A DNA stretch of 64,000 nucleotides from assembly GCA_963930655.1 (NCBI GenBank), contig OZ005611.1, forward strand, positions 131,501 through 195,500, in the 5' to 3' direction. This stretch comes from Myrica gale. Its lineage: Eukaryota; Streptophyta; Magnoliopsida; Fagales; Myricaceae. A model generated the notes under the pieces. That model ran no database searches. It was given only the letters and a program-made list of their open reading frames with translations, and was not told the origin of the DNA. The translations under genes and the position numbers were made by a program. Below are positions 11,936-24,198 of this stretch, piece by piece (the stretch's first letter is position 1; the number at the start of each line of letters is the position of its first letter).

Positions 11936-14900
11936 CACACTCACTACTGCATACGCACCATCATGTGCGCAGGGTACCAGGGGAGGAAGAAATTGACAAC
12001 AATGGTGATCCCCAGCATATTTGTTCCAGAAGACTGGTCCTTCACTTTTTATGAAGGACTGAACAGGCACCCAGACTCTATCTTCAAGGACAAAACAATG
12101 GCCGAGCTTGGTTGTGGGAATGGGTGGATATCCATCGCCATTGCGGAGAAGTGGTTGCCGGCTAAGGTTTCTTCTTCTTTTGATATCCTTCAGATACATC
12201 ATCTTCGTATCTGCAAGTACCACCCCCATTGGCTTGTGTAAGTAGTGATTCTTTTTCATAAACAACTTTTTGCAGGTGTATGGGCTTGATATCAATCCCA
12301 GAGCAGTTAAGGTCTCTTGGATAAACTTGTACTTGAATGCTTTAGATGAGAAAGGCCAGCCCATTTTTGATGGAGAGAACAAAACTTTACTGGACAGGGT
12401 GGAGTTTCATGAATCCGATCTACTCTCTTACTGTAGAGATCATAACATTCAGCTTGAACGGATTGTTGGATGCATACCTCAGGTATTGTATTTGAGGCAA
12501 TAATATTTCAGATTGACAATTTCTTCTACCTAATATCATTGCCTTATTAGAGTTCTTCTTGCAGATTCTTAACCCAAATCCTGATGCAATGTCTAAGATG
12601 ATCACAGAAAATGCCAGCGAGGAGTTTCTCTTCTCTTTGAGTAATTATTGTGCACTTCAGGTGGCGAGAGATCTTCAATAATTTACTGTTGCTATTCATT
12701 TGAACCTTCTTTGCAAGTTACCATTGTACGTCTAGTTGATACACACTTGTTTCAACTTATTGTATATCATTCTCTGTATAGGGTTTTGTTGAGGACCAGT
12801 TTGGCTTAGGTCTAATCGCTAGGGCAGTTGAGGAAGGAATTGCCGTCATCAAGCCCCTGGGGATTATGATCTTCAATATGGGTGGTCGTCCAGGACAAGC
12901 CGTTTCTAAACGCTTGTTTGAGCGCCGGGGTTTCCGTGTTACCCAGATTTGGCAGACTAAAGTTATTCAGGCAAGTAAACCCCTTTCTCAATGATAATTT
13001 TTTTCCCAATCCAAAATGCGTTTTTCAAGAGTCACCAATCTGCGAACCTCCAATTATAAGTAATAAAATAAACCCCTTGGAGTATTCCACAGGCTGCCGA
13101 TACAGATATCTCAGCCCTGGTTGAAATTGAGAAGAATAGTCCACACCGTTTTGAGTTCTTCATGGGGCTCTCTGGAGATCAGCCTATTTGTGCTCGAACA
13201 GCATGGGCCTATGGGAAGGCTGGGGGTAGTATTTCTCATGCGTTATCAGTTTACAGTTGTCAGCTTCGCCAACCAACACAGGTGCTCATTATAGTTTTTA
13301 TAACTATAAAGTGAAATTTCATTGCTCATATTGAAAGGGCAATCGTAATGACAATGTTTGAATAAATTTGACAGGTCAAGACGATTTTCGAATTTCTTAG
13401 AAATGGCTTCCACGAAATCAGCAGTTCCTTAGATTTATCTTTTGAAGATGATTCTGTAGCTGATGAGAAGATTCCAATCCTAGCTTACCTTGCCACTGTG
13501 TTGAAAGAGAGTTCCGTTTTCCCCTATGAGCCACCAGCTGGAAATAAAAGATTCCGTAATCTCATTGCAGGCTTCATGAAAACATATCATCATATTCCAT
13601 TGAATGCTGACGTAAGAGTGTTTTAACTGTATCTGTTATTATTTAGCCATGCTGCTCCTTTCAGACTAAAAAGAAAACCTGCTGCATCTTTTTTTCCCCT
13701 TACAATTACTCAATGTGAAGTTCTCCCCACCCCCTCCCCCCCAAATTTTGCACAGAACGTTGTTGTCTTTCCTTCAAGGGCTGTGGCGATCGAGAATGCT
13801 CTTCGGTTGTTCTCACCTCGTCTTGCAATTGTTGATGAACATCTGACCCGGCACCTACCTAGGCAGTGGCTAACGTCTTTGGCTATTGAGGTATTCTAGT
13901 TCGTGATGCTGCCGTTCTTTTGCTTAGTTTTTCTTTCATTAGTAAGTTATGTACTCCATTCTATGGTTTATGAACCCATAAGATTTCTGTCCATTTCATT
14001 CGTATTGGGGGAGCAAGTACTATTTGATGCAGAGCTCATTGGCATTTTGTGAGGTTGTCGCAACTTCAAATATTGAGTTCGACTAAATATCATAGCACAG
14101 CTAATATTTTGTAGCGTACTCCTTTGATTGAATTTTGCCACCCTTCCTGCACACAGGCACCAACTATTTTTCCAGTCAATTGCAAAATAAGGCTAAGACC
14201 TTGCTACCAATACCTTACAGGTGATGGCATGGATGTTTTTAAGAATCTTAATAGATTTTTTTTAAGAAAGCAGGAGCGCAAAGAGCAGTTAAATGTAGGT
14301 ACCTGAAGGATGGGGTGTTTGAGTGCCAAAATTTTGGCCATTATAAAATTTTGGTGTAATAAAAAAATTACAAAATAATTTCGCTCTATCAAATCATCAT
14401 TTTTCTACTATAATAAATATAAATAATTCATTCAAATATTTTATCTCCACTTTTTCACCAATTCTCATACTTCAATATTTTGATCACCCAAAATTTTGGC
14501 ACACAAACATCACTGTAACTAGACAGATTTTTGGCGAGCAAGATATTGTACCACGTTGTTCTTTGTTTTTTCCCCATATTTTCTGCTTGAGAATATTTTT
14601 GATTCCTTAATATGTAGCTTTCTCCACTCTTATGTTCATAAACTCATATCCAAGTCTCTGTGCCTTTTTTTTTTGTGAGCCATGTTAGAGATATTGTTCT
14701 TCTTCTTCAGATGCACCCAAACTTACTTGTACTTTTATGAAAAAAAGAAGAAGAAAATAAATCCACAGAGTCCCCTTCATGATCATCATTATCATCTTCA
14801 TCATCATCATTATTATCATCTTCATCGTCAGATATGGATAACCATCATTGGTTTGATCAGTACATAATTGGTGATATAATCATCACAAATGTTACTTTAC

Positions 14901-17900
14901 TCAGGTAAGCACATTTTGTTCAACAAAATAAAACATGATGCCATTTGATAGAATCAATTAAGATGTTTTTGGATATCAAAGACCTAAAAAAGTACTGCTC
15001 TACTAGCTGGTTGCTTCGCTTTTGTTGGCTATTTCTGGTTCTGTGATGATTTGTACCTCCAAATGCTTGAAAAACTAAGCGTTCTTCTGCTTATGGATGT
15101 CAAATACCACTTGTTGTAGTGTATTTGACTCTTACCTTTGTTTGAAGAATGTAATAACTATGATATCTTATTTATGGTAGAGTACAGGAAGTGATAACCC
15201 TTCAGAGGACATACTTACAGTCATTGAAGCACCACGCCAGTCAGATTTGATGGTAGAGCTGATTAAGAAGTTAAAGCCACAGGTGGTGGTGACTGGGATG
15301 GCTGATTTTGAGGCTGTTACCAGTGCAGCTTTTGAGCACCTTTTAGGTGTTACCAGAGAAATTGGATCCCGTCTGTTCTTAGATATATCTGATCACTTTG
15401 AACTATCCAGCCTTCCAGGTTCCAGTGGGGTCCTAAAATATCTAGCTGGAACTCGGTTGCCCTCACATGCAGCAATTATATGTGGCCTAGTGAAAAATCA
15501 GGTATTTTGTTTCTTTTGGTTGTAGTCAACTGATTATCATGGTCCAACTTTTGTTAAGGAAGGTTGAAGTAGCCTATGCAAGCAATGGAACCATGTATTG
15601 AACTTTCACTTATTAGTGGTAACCAAGCTACTTTTTCAGGTGTATTCAGATCTGGAAGTAGCTTTTATTATTTCAGAAGAAGAGGCCATCTTCAAGGCAT
15701 TGTCCAAGACTGTGGAAGTATTACAGGGGATTACAGCACCAATGAGTCAATATTACTATGGTTGTCTTTTCCACGAGCTTCTATCTTTTCAACTTGCTGA
15801 TCGACATCCACCTGCTGAGGTTTCAGTCATTGCCTTATTTCTCAGAATCTTTATTGCTAAATCCATTTTGAGCATCATATTAGTGAAAGCATTCAGTCTT
15901 CGAGAAATGGACTCTTCTATTTTTGACAAAAACGGGTTCTGATATTTTGAGAGGATAATGTTTTCATGTAACAAGTTTAACAAGCGAAGCAGGGAGCCTG
16001 CTGTTAACTAATAAGAAAGAAACAATTAGTGATCGGTACAATATTTTTGAGGTGGTGAAACAAATTCTTTTCTTTCCCAGTAAATATTTTTTCTTATGTT
16101 TCCATATCTCTTTATAAAGTAAACAAATGAGAACTCTTAAAATTGCAGCAGCCCAGGCCCTGCCTCCTAACATAACATGTAGCCAGAAAACTTGCAAACT
16201 GTGTACATGTTTTGCCTTGTGTTTCAGCTAAGGGTAGCTCTGACTTCTTTCAGAGCTCACCTTATTTCCAGACTACTTGGGAGCCGTGAACATTAAATCA
16301 TCTGCCAACACTAGCTTCAGTGCTAGAGCATGAATAATTTTCCTCCTTTAGGCTGGTCACCTCGATATTTTAAATGAAATCATAATGCGTTGTGAAAATT
16401 CAGATCGCTGGATTTAAGCGTGCTTGGGAAGACTAGTACTAGGATGGATGACATCCTAGGAAGTTCTCATGCGCTTTCCCTTTAACTTGTAAAAGAATAC
16501 AAACAGAATAACGAAGTGCTATTTTAGGTTGTTTTATGTTGGTTGTCCAGAATCGTTTCTAGCAATTCTTTCTTGATGTGTATTATTTTACTTGAGGCAT
16601 TTTTGGCTCATCCAATTTAATGGTTGATGCATGTCCTTCAGAGGGAAATTCAGAAAGACAACTCAGTTGAGATGATTGGTTTTACCAGTTCAGCCGTCTC
16701 GGTTCTAAATAACTCAGAGTTGTCCGTTAATGAGGCGGAGGAGACATCCCTGATTCACATGGATGTTGATCAAAGCTTCTTGCCTTTACCATCTCCGGTG
16801 AAGGCTGCAATTTTCGAAAGTTTTGCAAGACAGAACCTGGCTGAATCTGAAATTGATGTCACCTCTGGCATCAAACATTTCATCAGAAGCAATTATGGGT
16901 TTCCCACTTATAGCAGCACAGAATTTATATATGCTGACAGCTCGCTGGCTCTGTTCAATAAGCTGGTCCTCTGCTGTGCCCAAGAAGGTGGAACCTTGTG
17001 CTTCCCAGCGGGATCAAATGGGACCTATGTTTCCGCTGCCAAATTTTTGAAAACGAACATTGTAAATATCCCTACTACACCTGAAGATGGTTTTAAGCTG
17101 ACAGAGAAGATACTTTCTGAAGTACTCGATACTGTAGATAAACCATGGGTATACATTTCTGGTCCAACAATTAACCCAACTGGCTTGCTTTACAACAATG
17201 AACAGATGGGAAATATTTTAGCTACTTGTGCTAAATTTGGGGCAAGAGTGGTGATTGACACTTCATTTTCCGGTCTGGAATTTGATGCAGAGAGTTGGGG
17301 TGGATGGGATTTGGAGGGGAGCTTGTCGAAGCTCAATTCCTCTGGAAACCCTTCTTTTTGTGTCTCTCTGCTAGGAGGACTGTCTATTAAGATGCTAAGT
17401 GGAGCCCTCAAATTCGGGTTCCTCGTTCTAAACCAATCTCACTTGGTTGACACATTTTATAGCTTTCCTGGGTTATGCAGACCTCATAGCACTGTTAAAT
17501 ATGCTATAAGGAAGCTGTTAGGTTTGAGAAAGCGGAAATCAGGAGACCTGATGGATGCTGTTGATGAACAGATAAGGAGTTTGAGATCTAGATCGAAACG
17601 CTTAAAAGAGGTATATTTCTGCTTCATTACAATGTTTATTTATTTATAGAATTTCTGCATATCATTCCTAATGCGAGGCCTGGGAGCGACATTTGTACTA
17701 GTTGCTTCACTGCTCTCTTCCCTTAAAACGATTAATTTATAGGTGATGTTTCAGATCGGGACCTGATTTCTATTCCACCTGATTTGTCTTACCCCCTCTC
17801 GTTTACCTCCTATTGCTCAGGAATTTTGCCCCTTTTCGTTCTTTGCAATATTATTTTTGTTAACCAGAAAAGACTTTTAACTGGCTAAGGTTTGGTGCTA

Positions 17901-18294
17901 TATTCATTCCTTTTTTCCCCTTATCACTTGTTTTGTTAACTTTGTTTGTCTCTACGTATTGCTATAGACACTTAAGCAGAGTGGGTGGGAAGTGCTTGAT
18001 TCCTGTGCTGGTGTTTCGATGGTGGCCAAGCCCTCTGCCTATCTCAACAAGATTGTTAAGCTCAAAAATTCACCCAAGGATGGAAGAGGCATGGAAAATG
18101 ATGGGTATTATGAAGTCAAGCTTGATGACATAAATATCAGAGAAGCCATTCTCAAGGCTACTGGTTTATGCATCAACAGTAGCTCATGGACTGGAATTCC
18201 TGGCTATTGCCGCTTGACAATTGCTTTAGAAGAAAGTGAATTTGAACGGGCATTGGAATGCATCGTGAAATTCAAAGAGATCATCAATGCCTGA
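11486..18294 (+). CDS. MMT1: Methionine S-methyltransferase, complete
   Basis: Twelve exons: 11486-11732, 11973-12166, 12276-12482, 12565-12660, 12782-12970, 13093-13281, 13375-13611, 13756-13890, 15181-15501, 15640-15819, 16642-17610, 17968-18294. They sum to 3291 nt, or 1096 aa, the family size. All introns are phase 0 except intron 1 (phase 1). The enzyme makes S-methylmethionine from methionine and S-adenosylmethionine in the cytosol and is specific to plants. The N-terminal methyltransferase domain shows SAM motif I, ELGCGNG, at residues 127-133, then VYGLDINPRAV and ERIVGCIPQILNPNP. The C-terminal third is aminotransferase-like (SGPTINPTGLLY, VVIDTSFSGLEF, SWTGIPGYCRL), a known feature of the family. 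The start MGLTVEEFLKECEQSGDAAY matches the expected N-terminus. Intron 5 uses a GC donor. Intron 1 holds a TC repeat and intron 8 a MITE. Confidence 0.96.
11892..11933. repeat. TC microsatellite in MMT intron 1
   Basis: About 21 TC units lie upstream of the exon 2 acceptor. They are outside the duplicated unit, so only one copy exists here. Confidence 0.95.
12971..13092 (+). other. GC-AG intron in MMT (intron 5)
   Basis: The exon ends ATTCAG and the intron begins GCAAGT; the acceptor is TTCCACAG. The join gives TKVIQ-AADTDISALV, contiguous in the family. The GT four bases downstream would break the frame. Confidence 0.85.
14313..14513. mobile_element. MITE of about 200 bp in MMT intron 8
   Basis: The inverted ends are GTGTTTGAGTGCCAAAATTT at the left and, on the other strand, ATGTTTGTGTGCCAAAATTT at the right. 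The interior is AT-rich and non-coding. The unit 2 copy is at 43219-43419 and carries the G/T difference at 43289. Confidence 0.65.
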
Positions 18295-19294
18295 GTTGCT
18301 CTAATATTGTGAATCTATCTGCTTTCATTGATTTCACGACTTAGGTGTCGTGATATAGATCCAGTCTCATTGTCAGTTACAGAAAACTCAAGTTACTTTC
18401 TTCCTTCACGTCAGCTCTAATTGAGGTTTTTACCAGTTCCAGAGAGTTGTGCGTCCTGTCTCAAGTCAGCCTGAACTCATATTTATCGTTCCATATAAAA
18501 ACGTTACCAGTCAATCGTCTTCTTATTTGATTGGCTGAGGTGGATTAGAGTGGCAGTCTTCGCAGTGTCTTTGCTGTATATGAGAACTGATTCCAATAAA
18601 TTGATGCTTTCCTCTGTATTTTGCCTCTGTAGTCTCGAGAGTCTTCGTGGTGCGGCTAGTGAAAGCTTGTGCCATGTACAGAGTCTGAAAGCCGAAATGG
18701 AGTTATTAGAAAATATAATTCAAATAATAAAAATCGGTTGTGGACACACGGAGACCTAGTGGTGATCGCATGTTGATTCCTTCCGGTGGGCCGAGTGATA
18801 TTGGAAATTCTACTAAAATGTACACTTAAGTTTTCGAGTACAGAATTCAGGCTAAACAATCGTTAATCATAGGTCAATGCGATTCCTTCAGCTGCCGAAT
18901 ATTGTACGCGTCCTTCCACCGTTTTTTTTTCTGAATCTCCCCAAGGTTCTAAACACCAAGTTCACTATCTCCACGTCATGCAACCTAATATGTTTCTCTA
19001 GACTGTCAAAGATCTCTCTGATCTCGTCCTGGAAAATGTGAAGAACTATCCAGAAGACTAAACACCGGTCGAACAATCCAGAAAACCGAAGACCAGTCTC
19101 CTGCCGGCTGCACAAATAAAAAGCTATAATAGCAATTCCCCCCACCAAATTTATCTGAAAGGTAATCCAGCTTCCGAGTGTCATCAACAAGACCCACACG
19201 ATTCATATTCTTTACTCTTTTCCTTATCTTAGCCTTTCTCCTATTATCCCAGACAATTACGAAGAAGAGTCCAAATGGCAAGCCCGTGACAAAC
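18295..19294. other. MMT 3' UTR and unassigned spacer
   Basis: The first few hundred bases are probably MMT 3' UTR. Beyond about 18,850 I see no recognisable gene. A 103-codon minus-strand frame (18888-19199) has two hydrophobic stretches but no motif I recognise, and part of it runs into sequence antisense to the small-HSP remnant. Confidence 0.4.
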
Positions 19295-19785
19295 ATGCCA
19301 TTGCTTTCGGCCTTTGCAGCGGCAATGGTGGTAACAGGCCTCATGGCCACACAAGCCAATTCCTTGGTTCCATACACGAGGTCCTTATTGGACATGATGT
19401 TCCCATTTTTTTTTTCTAAATGATGTTCCCATTTTTGATATTCGGATGACCCCTTCAGAATCCTTGGTAGACAACCTCGCATTGGCACGCGCAGACTGGA
19501 AAGAGACCTCCACAGCGCATGCCATACTGTTGGACGTCCCTGGGATGAACGAAGATGACATCAAACCAGAGGTGGAGGAGAACAGGGTGTTGCCGATCAG
19601 GAAGTCGAGGGTGAGAAATGGCACAGTGCTGAGAGGGCCAATAGCAAGTTCTGGAGGCAGTTCAGGCTGCCAGGGAACTCGGATTTGGATCACATAAAGG
19701 CACATGAGGATGGTGTCCTAAGAATTATGGTGCCAAAGTATGCCGGGGAGAAGGGGCAGCCCAAGGTGATTAACATTGACGCGGG
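19295..19785 (+). pseudogene. Small heat-shock protein (HSP20), ER type, pseudogene
   Basis: An ATG opens a signal peptide (MPLLSAFAAAMVVTGLMAT) followed by SLVPYTRSLLDMMFP, the start typical of ER-targeted plant HSP20s. After a break come LALARADWKETSTAHAILLD, VPGMNEDDIKPEVEENRVL and, in another frame, GEKWHSAERANSKFWRQFRL with PGNSDLDHIKAHEDGVLRI and VPKYAGEKGQPKVINIDAG. These cover most of an alpha-crystallin domain. At least two frame disruptions separate the pieces. One coincides with a 17-bp direct repeat around a poly-T insert (19394-19436). No intron is present, as usual for HSP20 genes. The 3' end abuts the truncated eL42 gene. HSP20s are ATP-independent chaperones; this copy cannot encode one. 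Confidence 0.85.
19394..19436 (-). mobile_element. Minimal retroposon scar: poly-T insert between 17-bp direct repeats
   Basis: ATGATGTTCCCATTTTT occurs at 19394-19410 and 19420-19436, with TTTTTCTAA between. The poly-T plus CTAAAT sequence is the same as the tail of the retroposon at 10249. This fits an insertion of that family truncated almost to its poly-A tail. Replication slippage is the alternative. Confidence 0.45.
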
Positions 19786-19892
19786 ACACGTGTTTGCATA
19801 TGTGCTGGGACACGTGTTTGCAGCCCTGGCATTGTAGCATATGTGCATATGCGTAAACAACGACAAAGTCAAAAATTTCCCAAAACAATAAC

Positions 19893-22129
<2,237 letters not shown>

Positions 22130-22173
22130 GATGACTAGGATCTGAACGAGCTTGTCTCTGACGGGATGCGAGA

Positions 22174-22270
22174 AAACCCTAGAGGCACGGAATCGAGGCT
22201 TTATAGCGACGGCTATTTGATTTTGATTTTGTTCGGCTGTAAACCCATAAATAGACAGTAGACCGGCCCA
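22174..22270 (-). promoter_or_regulatory. Ribosomal-protein-type promoter of eL42
   Basis: Reading toward the gene on the minus strand there is a site II element TGGGCC (complement of GGCCCA at 22265-22270), a TATAAA box at 22200-22205, then a telo-box (AAACCCTA on the plus strand, 22174-22181) in the leader. This set is typical of plant ribosomal protein genes. Confidence 0.7.
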
Positions 22271-22941
22271 GTTGATTGGTGTCGAACAATACCGACATGG
22301 ACAAGTAGCTACGATTGGAAGGTCGATGTGGCGGTCTCCTCTAGCAATATCCTTTTTATTTTTATTTTTATTGGCAATAGCAATTACAAAGAAATTCGTT
22401 CAACTTCTGAAATCACGTGCCTTTTCAAACAAAAATGACATCATCATACAAAACGTAGTTTATATATGGTAAATTTCGACTTAAATTTTATTTTATTTTG
22501 TTGTTAATCACACACACAAAAAAAACGTTATTCTGTCTTAATAGTATATCCGTAACCGTAGGCTTATATGACATATCACTATTTGTCTTTAACAAACGAG
22601 TTTCCATTCCCCAAACATTATGACCATTTGATATTAAGAGGCTCATTTGGAATCTCTATTCTTTTTGCTTGCAAAAAGCCATATCCGACGCTCCCTTATT
22701 AAAACAATGTTGTCGTATGTATACCTCTTCAATGCAACTCTGTACAAATTGATGGGTTTCAAGCTTTGTATTATATAGACATGAAAAAACCATCTTATTT
22801 TCACCGAGAACAATTATAAAAGAGACAACCTCGTCTTTGTTATTTTCCTTTTTTTTTTGAGCCACGTATTTGCTACTTTTCATTTCTTCTAAGTTAGAAA
22901 TGGCTACTTCATAGAGCTCACAATGTCAATTTGATTTCGTC
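22271..22941. other. Spacer between eL42 and the IDA-like gene
   Basis: AT-rich intergenic sequence: distal eL42 promoter on the left and 3' region of the minus-strand peptide gene on the right. No gene or repeat was recognised. Confidence 0.4.
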
Positions 22942-23373
22942 TCAAAAAGAAGTAGGGGGAGGAGAGTAGAACGGGCCTCGGTTGGGCCCAGATGGAGGAA
23001 CGGGACCCCTGAGATTCCTTTTTGCATGAGAAGGCGGTGGAGGAGAGTCGAACGGGGGCCCAGACGGAGGAACAAGAGCCCTGTCGAGTGGGTGGTGGAC
23101 GAGAGGAGGAGGTGGAGGAGGGTTAGAGGTCCTGGTGCTAGGCCCGGATGGAGGAACGCGGAAAGCTTTCGGCATCATCCCCATAAAGATGTCGTGGGAC
23201 AGATTTTGATGTGGAGCCTTATTGGTTTCCAGAGTCGTCTCTCCACTTTTAGGGGAGGGAAGCTTTCTGGCCTCTACGTCTGCTAGAAAAGTAGTAGTAG
23301 CCAGAAAGAGCACCAAGGCCGCCACGCGCATCCATTTTTGACCCGTTCCCACCATCTTGTTCGATCTTCCCAC
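22942..23373 (-). CDS. Secreted IDA-like (IDL) multi-peptide precursor
   Basis: A 143-aa single-exon frame. A hydrophobic signal sequence spans about residues 16-31 (MRVAALVLFLATTTFLADVE region), so the mature chain begins near 36. Three copies of a V-P-P-S-G-P core follow: RVPPSGPSTRTSN at 72-84 after MMPKA, VPPSGPPFDS at 101-110, and PVPPSGPNRG at 124-133, separated by proline runs. The first copy aligns with the IDA/IDL extended motif (PKG-x-x-x-PPSGPS-x-RHN), although the final HN is altered. IDA peptides are perceived by HAESA-type receptor kinases in organ separation. Three motifs in one precursor is unusual, since IDA precursors normally carry one. A general proline-rich cell-wall protein is the alternative. 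A second in-frame ATG at codon 7 is an equally good start. Confidence 0.65.
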   Translation of the reverse strand: MGRSNKMVGTGQKWMRVAALVLFLATTTFLADVEARKLPSPKSGETTLETNKAPHQNLSHDIFMGMMPKAFRVPPSGPSTRTSNPPPPPPLVHHPLDRALVPPSGPPFDSPPPPSHAKRNLRGPVPPSGPNRGPFYSPPPTSF

Positions 23374-23734
23374 GCTTCTCTTCTATCGTATTATTCTTTT
23401 TTTCTTACTCTCTCTTTTTAACCTTTTCGATGCTCTCTCCAGGTTCACGACCCACCCTTTAAATAACAACCACCTGTCTCTATTTTTAGGAAAAATAGTT
23501 TGGATTTTGTTTGGTCCTCGTCTTCCTTCGATAATGTCCATTCAATATCCCTTTCTTCGAGGGAATATTTTCGGAGTCCATTGATTATTTATATAAAAGA
23601 AAAATCGAAGATATTATGAACTGGATATTCCTTTCAGGGAGTGATACGAGCTTTAATTGATAATCTTGGATGATGATTCCTTGGCCTCTTTAGGTGAGGC
23701 TTATTGCTTGGCCTTGGTTGACAATAAAGTAAAT
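23374..23734 (-). promoter_or_regulatory. Upstream region of the IDA-like gene
   Basis: Non-coding. A TTTAAA-type box (about 23457-23463) lies roughly 85 bp upstream of the start codon and could serve as TATA box. Confidence 0.35.
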
Positions 23735-23996
23735 TAGGGCTGCACAATGGAAAATTCGGTCCTTTTTTTATTGGAATTCGGTCGGATCAAATTTCTAGTT
23801 GTACCTAAAATGAAGGACAAAGCTGGTTTCATTTTTTTTCTTAAGTTTTTACTTTTTTTCCTAACCTTTTTTTTTTTGTAAATTAGTGGAAATGGAGGAC
23901 TTAATTTCGAATGGGGAAGGTCATAAGGGACTAGGGAGGACGTCAAAATGCATATTTTTTACTTAGGATTTTTATTTTTTAAGTGTAAAGTTTGTA

Positions 23997-24030
<34 letters not shown>

Positions 24031-24198
24031 TTAAATTAATAAATTTGGTCCGATTCGGTCCAGACCGAATCCAAAAGGCCTGGACCGGACCAGACAGGAT
24101 ATAACCAGTTTTTCAAATTCGGTTCATGACCACTAAGACTATAAATCCAGTCCAGTCCGATCCGATTTTGTGGTCCGATCCGATTCTGTGCAGCCCTA
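23735..24198. mobile_element. hAT-type MITE, 464 bp
   Basis: The ends are TAGGGCTGCACA and its exact inverse TGTGCAGCCCTA, followed inward by related CGGTCC/GGACCG words. The flanking 8-mers AAGTAAAT (23727-23734) and AAGCAAAT (24199-24206) match at 7 of 8 positions, an 8-bp hAT target duplication. There is no coding capacity. It carries the TA microsatellite (24001-24027) that differs between the duplication units. Confidence 0.85.
24001..24027. repeat. TA microsatellite, 13 units
   Basis: The counterpart in unit 2 (52907-52927) has 10 units. This accounts for the whole change of offset between units from 28,906 to 28,900. Confidence 0.95.

Noticed and set aside
11633-12382. Minus-strand frame of 249 codons
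   Set aside because: It is antisense to MMT exons 1-3 and intron 1, where a TC repeat reads as an Arg-Glu run. The plus strand carries the conserved protein.
19006-19488. Minus-strand frame of 160 codons with hydrophobic segments
   Set aside because: Its first half is the antisense of the HSP20 signal peptide region. No homologous protein pattern was recognised.
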